Positions 16,317-22,886 of a stretch of DNA of 22,886 bases are shown in pieces. The stretch lies in contig JAIXRB010000079.1 of the NCBI GenBank assembly GCA_027485405.1, forward strand, positions 1 to 22,886, read 5' to 3'. Below the pieces are notes generated by a model. The model did not search any database. It was not told the origin of the DNA and saw nothing but the letters and a program-made list of their open reading frames with translations. The number at the start of each line of letters is the position of its first letter. The stretch's first letter is position 1. The position numbers were made by a program, and so were the translations under genes. Origin of the DNA: Leptospiraceae bacterium (GTDB lineage: Bacteria > Spirochaetota > Leptospiria > Leptospirales > Leptospiraceae).

Positions 16317-17593
16317 TATAAAGCCCTCTTTCCTATATCCTTTCTATAAAACAACTTAGGATTTTCATTCAATGCTAAATAATCATAAATGTCTTTTAGT
16401 GCCAAAGCCAAGTTTGGTCTAACAGACGTAACTCCCAAAACCCTACCCCCACTTGCCAGCAACTTCCCTTCTTTACTTTGTGTTCCAGCGTGTACTACTT
16501 GAACTGGCTTTGGAGGAAGAGTCAACGTTAGCTCAAATCCTTTCTCTGGTTTGTCGGGGTAGCCCTTCGCCGCGGCAACCACGACGGCACTAAATCCATC
16601 GGTAGCCTTCAATGGTCGATTTCCCAATTCCCCCTTGGCACAATTGTACAAAAGTTCGAGTAAATCTTCTTGTAATAGTGACAATACTACTTGGGTTTCG
16701 GGATCACCAAACCGACAATTGAATTCAACAACATAGGGTTCTCCTGCTGAATCAATCATCAAACCGACATAAAGCAAGCCTCGATACGGATGCTTTTTTT
16801 CTCTGAATAATTTCAAGATAGGTGAAACGATTCGCTCTTCAATCTTTTGCATCACAATTTTACTCACTATCGGTGCTGGGGCATAGGCACCCATTCCTCC
16901 AGTGTTTGGGCCCAAATCTCCATCAAATGCTCGTTTGTGATCTTGGGCGGCTGGAAAAAATTTAAAATGAGATCCGTCAGTTAAAACAAATAGAGAAGCC
17001 TCTTCCCCAGTTAAAAAAGATTCTATAACTACAGAGCTTCCACTTTCTCCAAACTTTTTGTCTAAAAATATCCCCTTCAAAAATTCGAGAGCTAAGTCCA
17101 AAGTTTCACAAACCGAGACTCCTTTTCCTGCGGCAAGCCCATCCGCTTTTACAACCAATGGAAAGCTTTGCGTTTTACAATACTCAGACGCAGTGTTAAA
17201 GTCTTTAAAACTTGAGTAAGATGCAGTCGGGATTCCAGCTTCTTTCATCAATTTCTTTGCAAATTCCTTAGAACCTTCGATTTGAGCGCAAAAAGCCGAG
17301 GGACCAAAGCAGGGAACTTTTACTTCGCTACACCAATCTGCAATTCCAGCAACTAACGGTTCTTCGGGCCCAACGATAACTAAATCTATATTGTGTGCTT
17401 GGATCCATTTCTGAAAACCAGTCTTTTCTTGGTACTGGAAGTCAGGATCTTTTATTAGAACGGATTCAGGAAAACCACCGTTGCCAGGGAAAACTTGGAC
17501 TGATTCAGCGAGATAGGACAAAGAGATCTTATTAAAAATCGCATGCTCGCGACCTCCTCCGCCTAATAGCAATACTTTGAGGCGCTTAGACAT
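16316..17593 (-). CDS. purD: Phosphoribosylamine-glycine ligase (GAR synthetase)
   Basis: This ATP-grasp enzyme joins phosphoribosylamine and glycine to form GAR, the second step of de novo purine synthesis. Typical motifs are all present in 425 residues: the N-terminal LLLGGGGREHAI loop, VIVGPEEPLVAG, KADGLAAGKGV in the ATP-grasp domain, DHKRAFDGDLGPNTGGMGAY, and EFNCRFGDPETQ for metal binding. The C-terminal beta-barrel (GFSAVVVAAAKGYP... VHAGT... GGRVLGVT) is complete. The ATG overlaps the valS stop by 8 nt, and the stop overlaps the next gene's ATG by one base. No other purine genes are in the window. Confidence 0.97.
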   Translation of the reverse strand: MSKRLKVLLLGGGGREHAIFNKISLSYLAESVQVFPGNGGFPESVLIKDPDFQYQEKTGFQKWIQAHNIDLVIVGPEEPLVAGIADWCSEVKVPCFGPSAFCAQIEGSKEFAKKLMKEAGIPTASYSSFKDFNTASEYCKTQSFPLVVKADGLAAGKGVSVCETLDLALEFLKGIFLDKKFGESGSSVVIESFLTGEEASLFVLTDGSHFKFFPAAQDHKRAFDGDLGPNTGGMGAYAPAPIVSKIVMQKIEERIVSPILKLFREKKHPYRGLLYVGLMIDSAGEPYVVEFNCRFGDPETQVVLSLLQEDLLELLYNCAKGELGNRPLKATDGFSAVVVAAAKGYPDKPEKGFELTLTLPPKPVQVVHAGTQSKEGKLLASGGRVLGVTSVRPNLALALKDIYDYLALNENPKLFYRKDIGKRAL

Positions 17594-20291
17594 TTAATTT
17601 CTCCAAGGCTCTAGAAGTTGCATTCAGTTTTTCTTGCCACACTCCAAACTTTTCTTTTTCTTTCTCTATCACTTCAGGTTTAGCTTTTTGTAAAAACTCA
17701 GCGTTTTCAAGCTTCATTGACAACTTCTGCATCTCAGCTTCTATTTGAGCTTTTTCTTTATTCAATCTTTGTTTTTCCTTTTCAAAATCTATAATTCCAG
17801 CTAACGGCAAAAAAACTTCACCACAAGAAACTGCTCCCATTGCGTCCGAGCTGTTTGGTATAAATTCTGAGTCTATTCTTAAAGTTTCTGCTTTTGCGAG
17901 TTGTAAGAATGCTTTTTCTTCGTTTTGCAAAACTGCCGTGGCTTCGCTAGTTGATGGTTTAAACACAACTTGGCATTTTTTTTCAGGTTTTACTCCTAGC
18001 TCAGCACGAAGATTTCGGATTTTAGTCACAATCTCTCGAAAGTATTTCATACGGAGAACAGCCGGCTCTGTTGGAGAGACACCAAAAGCTAAAGGAAATG
18101 CTGTTTTAGTTAGCAGTTGTTCTGAAAGATAAGAGTGGATTTCTTCGGTAATAAAAGGCATAAATGGGTGGAGCAATCCCAAAGCTTTAACCAATACTTG
18201 GACGAGTACCTGTCTAGCTGACTCGGAGCTTGCCATTTCCGATTCCGTCGAATGGGTCTTAGCGTAGATCCTGGATTTGGTAAACTCGAGATACCAGTCG
18301 CAAAAAGAACCCCAGATGAATTCGTAAATGAGGTTCGCCATTTCAAAGAAATGATAATCGGAATAGGCTTTTTCATATTTTTCGAGAGTTTCATCGAACT
18401 CACGTAAAATCCAAAGATCAGAATCAGCCAGGGCTTTCATATCCAAAGGCTTGATGCTAAAGTTCTCAGGAAGATTCATGAAAATGAATCTTGAGCTGTT
18501 CCAAACCTTATTGCAAAAAGAACGATAGCCATCTAATCTAGATTCATCGAATAGAATGTCTTTGCCTTCAGGTAAAACTGCCGCTAAAAAAAAGCGAAGA
18601 GAATCCGTTCCATATTTTGACATCATGTCCAAAGGATCGATTACGTTCCCCATAGATTTGCTGAATTTCTTTCCATCCTTGTCTCTAACAAGACCATGGA
18701 TCAAAACTTTTCGAAATGGGACATCATCCATAAACTTGAGTCCCATCATGATCATACGAGCGACCCAAAAAAAGATAATGTCAAATCCGGTGACTAAAAT
18801 GGACGTAGGATAAAACTTTGCCAGATCCGCGGATTTTTCTGGCCATCCAAATACAGTAAAGGGCCATAACGCAGAAGAAAACCAAGTATCTAAAACATCT
18901 GGATCCTGAGATAGCTCTTCTTTGGTTACTTTTTTTCCTTTCTTTTGAAAGAGTTCTATAGCCTCTTCGATGGATTCTGCAACGACAAAATCTCCTGCGG
19001 AATCGTAGTACGCTGGTATTCGATGTCCCCACCAAAGCTGTCGACTGATACACCAATCACGAATGTTTTCCATCCACTCAAAATAAGTCTTTTCCCACAT
19101 TTTAGGCTGGAAAACGATTTGACCTGATTTAACTGCTTCTATGGCTGGTTTGGCGAGAGGTGTAATTTTAACAAACCATTGAGTAGAAAGCAAGGGTTCA
19201 ATCACAGCCCCTCCCCTTTGGTTATGACCGACACTGTGTGTGTGGTTTTCCTCTTTTTCCAAAAAGCCTTGGGATAACAAATCAGCTACGATGGCTTTCC
19301 TTGCCTCAAATCGATCCAAGCCTTGGTATTGTAGGGCATTGGCATTCATTGAACCATCTAGATTCAAAACCAAAATAGGTTTGAGTTGGAGTCTCTGGCC
19401 AGCTTCAAAGTCGTTAGGGTCATGGGCGGGAGTGATTTTGACCAATCCGGATCCAAAGGCAGGATCAACAAAAGAATCAAAGAGCAAAGGAATCTCTCTT
19501 TTGACCAAAGGTAGAATCAATGTAGTGCCTTTGAGGGCTGAATATCGGTTATCTTCCGGATGAGCACAGACCGCCACATCGCCTAACATAGTTTCCGGTC
19601 TTGTTGTTGCAACAACCACATAATCGTTAGAGCTCCAGCTCTTGGGATCAGGGTTCTTTTCCCATGCTTCTTTCTTCGGATAACGAATATGGTATAATTT
19701 TCCTTGTTTTTCTTTGTATTCAACTTCTATATCAGAGATCGCAGTTTTTGTGACGGGGCACCAATTGATGATCTTTTCCCCTCGATATATCAAACCTTGG
19801 TCGTATAAGGTTCGAAATACTCGAAGGACTGCTTTTGATAGACCTTGGTCCATAGTGAACCGCTCCCGGCTCCAATCAACTGATTCACCCATTAGCCTTT
19901 GTTGTTTGGTGATCATTCCACCCGACTTTTCTTTCCACTCCCAAGTCTTTCGTTCAAATTCTTCGCGACCTAGATCATGGATTGAAATATTCTGTTTGGC
20001 GAGTTCTTTGGTTACGACCATTTGAGTTGCTATTCCAGCATGGTCCATTCCGGGCACCCAAACAGCCTGTTTCCCTTTCTTTCTTTCAATTCTAACAATC
20101 ACATCGATGACTGTATGTTCCAAAGCATGACCGATATGAAGATTGCCTGTCACGTTGGGGGGAGGGATAACAATTGAAAAGGGGTCCTGATTCTCTGAAT
20201 CTGGGATAAAGGCTTTTCGTTCCTCCCACTGGGATATCCATTTGGGTTCGACAGAAGCAGGTTCGTAGCGATCGGAAAGTTGGCGGTTCAT
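17586..20291 (-). CDS. valS: Valyl-tRNA synthetase
   Basis: This class I synthetase charges tRNA-Val and edits mischarged threonine. It is 901 residues long, normal for the family. The HIGH box is at 52-55 in PPPNVTGNLHIGHAL, and the KMSKS loop is KFSKS at 542-546 (DKDGKKFSKSMGN). The editing domain has TTRPETMLGDVAV and KITPAHDPNDF, and WWGHRIPAYY is typical. The last 70 residues form the coiled-coil arm that contacts tRNA (FEKEKQRLNKEKAQIEAEM and onward). The ATG at 20291 has AAGGAAG about 10 bases upstream. It is the first gene of a long minus-strand cluster. I found no convincing promoter in the 95 bases between it and the divergent small gene. Confidence 0.98.
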   Translation of the reverse strand: MNRQLSDRYEPASVEPKWISQWEERKAFIPDSENQDPFSIVIPPPNVTGNLHIGHALEHTVIDVIVRIERKKGKQAVWVPGMDHAGIATQMVVTKELAKQNISIHDLGREEFERKTWEWKEKSGGMITKQQRLMGESVDWSRERFTMDQGLSKAVLRVFRTLYDQGLIYRGEKIINWCPVTKTAISDIEVEYKEKQGKLYHIRYPKKEAWEKNPDPKSWSSNDYVVVATTRPETMLGDVAVCAHPEDNRYSALKGTTLILPLVKREIPLLFDSFVDPAFGSGLVKITPAHDPNDFEAGQRLQLKPILVLNLDGSMNANALQYQGLDRFEARKAIVADLLSQGFLEKEENHTHSVGHNQRGGAVIEPLLSTQWFVKITPLAKPAIEAVKSGQIVFQPKMWEKTYFEWMENIRDWCISRQLWWGHRIPAYYDSAGDFVVAESIEEAIELFQKKGKKVTKEELSQDPDVLDTWFSSALWPFTVFGWPEKSADLAKFYPTSILVTGFDIIFFWVARMIMMGLKFMDDVPFRKVLIHGLVRDKDGKKFSKSMGNVIDPLDMMSKYGTDSLRFFLAAVLPEGKDILFDESRLDGYRSFCNKVWNSSRFIFMNLPENFSIKPLDMKALADSDLWILREFDETLEKYEKAYSDYHFFEMANLIYEFIWGSFCDWYLEFTKSRIYAKTHSTESEMASSESARQVLVQVLVKALGLLHPFMPFITEEIHSYLSEQLLTKTAFPLAFGVSPTEPAVLRMKYFREIVTKIRNLRAELGVKPEKKCQVVFKPSTSEATAVLQNEEKAFLQLAKAETLRIDSEFIPNSSDAMGAVSCGEVFLPLAGIIDFEKEKQRLNKEKAQIEAEMQKLSMKLENAEFLQKAKPEVIEKEKEKFGVWQEKLNATSRALEKLNV

Positions 20292-20386
20292 TTGGTTCGG
20301 ACTTCCTTTTTTTTCCTTTCTAAGCCTTGGTCAAGGAATCTACCGTACAGCATTGACAGAAAAAGCAGAGAAGAAAATTTATCCCT

Positions 20387-20536
20387 ATGAACTCAAAAAC
20401 TGCAAAACTTCTCAGCAAATATTCCCAAAGAAAGGACATTCCTGAGAAAGAATTGAAGCGGGAATGGCTCTCTTTTTCTCATACTCAAAAAGCGAAGAAA
20501 GCACAAGAGATTTTGGCTGAACTAGCTAAGAAATAA
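20387..20536 (+). CDS. Small basic protein, 49 residues, unknown function
   Basis: An ATG at 20387 opens a frame of 49 codons ending in TAA at 20534-20536. The product is rich in lysine, with eleven lysines (MNSKTAKLLSKYSQRK at the start, QKAKKAQEILAELAKK at the end), probably a short helix-loop-helix. It has no cysteine, signal peptide or membrane segment. GAGAAG lies about 10 bases before the ATG. It is transcribed divergently from valS and lies 53 nt before the oxidoreductase gene on the same strand. The composition, clean stop and intergenic placement favour a real gene, but no homologue is recognised. Confidence 0.5.
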   Translation: MNSKTAKLLSKYSQRKDIPEKELKREWLSFSHTQKAKKAQEILAELAKK

Positions 20537-20589
20537 CCGCCTCTTTTCCCTCTGATTTCCTTTAAACTTCTAAATTCGACAGTAAGAAT

Positions 20590-21537
20590 ATGAAAGCCAT
20601 TGCAATTGAGCACTATGGTGATGTTTCTCAATTAAAAGAGAGAGAACTTCCCACTCCCGAACCGGGTGAGGGCGAAGTTCTTATCCGAATCAAGGCTATC
20701 GGAGTCAATCCGGTTGATTTCAAAATCCGTCAGGGTCATTTAGATGGTTTCATTCCGAGTCGATTCCCACTCATTCCGGGTTGGGACATGTCAGGTGTCA
20801 TCGAAAGTCGAGGATACGGGGCACGTCGATTTGAAATCGGTGAATCCGTCTATGGATACTGTCGAAGACCCACAATCCAATTCGGAACCTATGCGGAATT
20901 CATCGTAGTTCCTGAGAGCTTTCTCGCCGCAAAACCAAGCACAATTGATTATCCCGAAGCGGCTGGAGTTCCATTAGCTGGTCTAACAGCCTATCAGTCC
21001 CTTTTTACCTATGGAAAACTTGTATCCGGACAAACTGCTCTTATTGTTGGTGCATCTGGTGGTGTGGGTAGCTTTGCCGTTCAGCTTGCTAAGTTAAGAG
21101 GCTCAATCGTCACTGCAGTTGCTGGTTCAAAAAATGCGGAGTATGTAACCAAATTAGGGGCTCACCATTTTGTGGATCATGCAAACCTTGAGTTTCTGCA
21201 ATCTTTAAAGCAAATGAATCCTACTGGTTTTGATCTAATCTTTGATTGCTATGGACACCAAACCACTGATTTGTTATATCCGTTAGTAAAGCCAGGCGGA
21301 GCCCTGGTATCCATTTTAAATCAGAAAAATGATGAATTAGCGAATCAATTCAAGGTAAATTTCCACTATGTTTTTGTAGAACCCAACTCCAAGCAACTGG
21401 AAGAAATCGCCAAACTCTTTGAAAGCGGGAAGATGGTGGCGCCAGAGACCAAGCATTTCCCATTGAGTGATGCCGCAAAAGCGCACACCGCTTTAGAGTC
21501 TGGGCATACTCGTGGCAAATTGGTTTTGATTCCTTAA
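20590..21537 (+). CDS. Zinc-independent MDR-family NAD(P)H oxidoreductase (quinone reductase-like)
   Basis: The 315-residue protein is a medium-chain dehydrogenase/reductase. It has an N-terminal GroES-like domain (EVLIRIKAIGVNPVDFKIRQG, FPLIPGWDMSGVIES) and a Rossmann domain with ALIVGASGGVGSFAVQLAK, which binds NAD(P)H. The cysteine and glutamate ligands of zinc alcohol dehydrogenases are not in place, so it belongs with quinone oxidoreductases and related enone reductases. The C-terminal HTALESGHTRGKLVLIP is typical of the group. Cytoplasmic; the substrate is unknown. The ATG at 20590 has only a weak Shine-Dalgarno (TAAGA). Confidence 0.93.
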   Translation: MKAIAIEHYGDVSQLKERELPTPEPGEGEVLIRIKAIGVNPVDFKIRQGHLDGFIPSRFPLIPGWDMSGVIESRGYGARRFEIGESVYGYCRRPTIQFGTYAEFIVVPESFLAAKPSTIDYPEAAGVPLAGLTAYQSLFTYGKLVSGQTALIVGASGGVGSFAVQLAKLRGSIVTAVAGSKNAEYVTKLGAHHFVDHANLEFLQSLKQMNPTGFDLIFDCYGHQTTDLLYPLVKPGGALVSILNQKNDELANQFKVNFHYVFVEPNSKQLEEIAKLFESGKMVAPETKHFPLSDAAKAHTALESGHTRGKLVLIP

Positions 21538-21598
21538 TTTTTGTTCCAATGATGATTTCTATGCATTCCAAAAACAAGAGAGGATGGCATCGGATCCA

Positions 21599-22048
21599 AT
21601 GAGATTACTTAAATTCCAACTACTTTTACCTCTGTTCTTTATCCTCAGCTCCCAATGCCAAAAAGAGAGCGCCAGTTCTGGTGATCAGGCCTTTGAGTTA
21701 GCTCTTTCGCAGGCAAAAAAAGAGAACAAAATGTTAATCGTACAATTCACAGCCGATTGGTGCCCAGATTGCAAAGCATTGGAGAAAATCTTTTTAACCG
21801 AACAAGTGAAGGGTCTTTTCCAAGAAAGGGCAATTCTTTTGCCTGTGGATGTAGGTCGATTTGACAAAAACTTTGCCATTTCTCAAAAATTGGGTAACCC
21901 TATAGAAAACGGCATTCCCGCTGTAGTCACCATCCTACCGAACGAACCTTTTCAGATCATTGCTTCTACAAAAGGTGGCGAATTTTCTTCAGCTCGTACA
22001 ATGTCGGAGTCTCAAGTATATGAATACTTTCGTAAAATCCTTTACTAA
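21599..22048 (+). CDS. Thioredoxin-like lipoprotein
   Basis: From the ATG at 21599 the protein has 149 residues and a lipoprotein signal peptide. MRLLKF is followed by a hydrophobic core and the lipobox LSSQC with C20 as the lipidated residue, fitting the relaxed spirochaete lipobox. The mature part is a thioredoxin-like domain with VQFTADWCPDCKALEKIF; the redox pair is C55 and C58 (CPDC). The cis-proline region is NGIPAVVTI. It resembles the C-terminal domain of DsbD and other periplasmic thiol reductases. An in-frame ATG at 21584 would add MASDP before the signal peptide; GAGAGG lies directly next to that ATG, too close to serve it well. The 3' end overlaps the next gene by 29 nt. Confidence 0.88.
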   Translation: MRLLKFQLLLPLFFILSSQCQKESASSGDQAFELALSQAKKENKMLIVQFTADWCPDCKALEKIFLTEQVKGLFQERAILLPVDVGRFDKNFAISQKLGNPIENGIPAVVTILPNEPFQIIASTKGGEFSSARTMSESQVYEYFRKILY

Positions 22049-22547
22049 AAATTCCCTGGCTATTTCCTTTTTTCTTTTCGGAGCATTGCAAGCCGATGAG
22101 CCAACTCGCCTGAGTATCGGTGGCACCCTGCCTGTGGTTCCGATGGTGGACCAGTGGGACAAAGAAATTGTAATTCCAACCGATACCGAAAAGCTTATGT
22201 TTATCGCTGATATGGAAGGGAGCAAGTTAGTTGTCCCAGCCCTGGAGTCAAAGGGAGATGCCTACTTAGCCCAGAAAAAAGCTGTTTTGGTTTCCGACAT
22301 CCACAGAATGCCTTCCATTATTACGCGTTTCGTGGCACTACCTAAAATGAGATCCTATCCTTTTACTATCCGTTTGATCCGTGAAGAAAAATTGAGCGAT
22401 CCGTATCCGCGAAACAAAGGTCAAGTGACACTGCTTTTGATAAAACAAAATGTAGTCACTGATATTCAATTTGCAACATCCGAAGAGGAAGTAGTAAAAT
22501 TTTTAGAATTTATTCCAAAAGAAGAGAAAAAGAAAGGTCAAAAATAA
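22020..22547 (+). CDS. Exported cysteine-free protein, possibly thioredoxin-fold, unknown function
   Basis: The frame is open from 21960, but the ATG at 22020 is chosen. It has GGAG 10 bases upstream (22006-22009), and it starts a clean signal peptide (MNTFVKSFTKNS, hydrophobic core, LFGALQA with cleavage before DEP). The product is 175 residues. The mature part begins IGGTLPVVPMVDQWDKEIVI, like the entry strands of peroxiredoxin/TlpA-type proteins. It then has LMFIADMEGSKLVVPAL and VLVSDIHRMPSIITRF, a pattern I recall from small periplasmic proteins of Proteobacteria without known function. It has no cysteine, so it is not a thiol enzyme itself. It overlaps the thioredoxin-like lipoprotein gene by 29 nt and may work with it. 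Confidence 0.8.
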   Translation: MNTFVKSFTKNSLAISFFLFGALQADEPTRLSIGGTLPVVPMVDQWDKEIVIPTDTEKLMFIADMEGSKLVVPALESKGDAYLAQKKAVLVSDIHRMPSIITRFVALPKMRSYPFTIRLIREEKLSDPYPRNKGQVTLLLIKQNVVTDIQFATSEEEVVKFLEFIPKEEKKKGQK

Positions 22548-22548
22548 A

Positions 22549-22886
22549 CTATAGAGCCTTTGGATTTAAAAACTTGTTCAAACAAGCCTCAAGCTTATCT
22601 ACTAAAATGGGCTTTGAAAGAAAACCGTTCATTCCAAAGGCAAAGGCTTTTTCTTCTTCTTCCTTTAAGGCACCAGCTGTTAGGGCAACAATTGGCAAAG
22701 GAGAATGCACTCCATTCGTTGATTCCCATTCTCGAATTCTTTTTGTTGCTTGTAAACCATCTAGAATGGGCATCTGAATATCCATTAAAACAAGATCTAC
22801 TTTCGCGTTTGTTGCTATTTCCACGGCTTTGAGTCCATTTTCAGCTTCTAATAAACTTACATTTGGATATTTTCTTTTGATGAGGG
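22549..22886 (-). CDS. Response-regulator receiver domain, C-terminal part of a truncated protein
   Basis: The frame is open to the window edge, so only the last 112 codons are seen. They form most of a receiver domain: the phospho-acceptor aspartate in VDLVLMDIQMPILDG, the conserved threonine in IVALTAGA and the lysine in GFLSKPI. The domain ends ten or so residues after its last helix, so the receiver is C-terminal. This is common in hybrid histidine kinases, but a stand-alone regulator is possible because the upstream part is outside the window. The stop (TAG, 22549-22551) is one base from the stop of the convergent gene. Confidence 0.9.
   Translation of the reverse strand, partial: LIKRKYPNVSLLEAENGLKAVEIATNAKVDLVLMDIQMPILDGLQATKRIREWESTNGVHSPLPIVALTAGALKEEEEKAFAFGMNGFLSKPILVDKLEACLNKFLNPKAL

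Noticed and set aside
20353..20382. TTGACA as a promoter for the 49-residue gene
   Set aside because: The sequences 16-18 bases downstream match the -10 consensus poorly, and transcription would begin at or inside the ATG.
22535..22566. AAAGG...CCTTT as a terminator between the convergent genes at 22547/22549
   Set aside because: The stem is short and mismatched, the loop is long, and no T-run follows on either strand.

Overview
The window (about 22.9 kb, roughly 40% G+C) looks like chromosomal DNA from a spirochaete of the genus Leptospira or a close relative. Reasons: a spirochaete-type lipobox, a LeuRS carrying a long insertion in front of its VNWC motif, a DUF115/Maf-like protein, many Leptospira-style hypothetical proteins, and base composition in the genus range. 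The species cannot be fixed from sequence alone. Genes are packed tightly, many with overlapping stop and start codons. I see no rRNA, tRNA, CRISPR array, insertion sequence, phage gene or long repeat.

Layout. (1) 1-522, minus: a LolD/MacB-type ABC ATPase cut by the window start. (2) 523-3585, plus: an A-tract-rich intergenic region ending in a good sigma70-type promoter, then a small two-CxxC protein and leuS. (3) 3582-7258, minus, transcribed thrC -> GHKL-like ATPase -> tail-anchored unknown -> MAPEG protein; the two middle genes overlap by one base. (4) 7372-11660, plus: lepB, a class B penicillin-binding protein with a PASTA domain, and a DUF115/Maf-like protein, nearly or actually overlapping. 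(5) 11641-20291, minus, transcribed valS -> purD -> unknown 279-aa protein -> prfB -> GAF/degenerate AAA+/Fis regulator -> OmpA-domain inner-membrane protein. The first five are joined by overlaps of 8, 1 and 1 nt and a 4-nt gap; the OmpA gene has its own possible promoter. (6) 20387-22547, plus: a 49-aa basic protein, an MDR-family oxidoreductase, a thioredoxin-like lipoprotein and an overlapping cysteine-free exported protein. (7) 22549-22886, minus: the C-terminal receiver domain of a protein cut by the window end.

Most genes are housekeeping: two aminoacyl-tRNA synthetases, release factor 2, purine and threonine synthesis, protein export and cell-wall synthesis. The less ordinary items are the sigma54-activator-like regulator that lacks the GAFTGA loop and most catalytic residues of its AAA+ domain, the coupled GHKL-ATPase/tail-anchored pair of unknown role, and an OmpA-domain protein with a long lysine-rich cytoplasmic tail. 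None of these has a function I can name, and I found no clear-cut new defence or mobile system.
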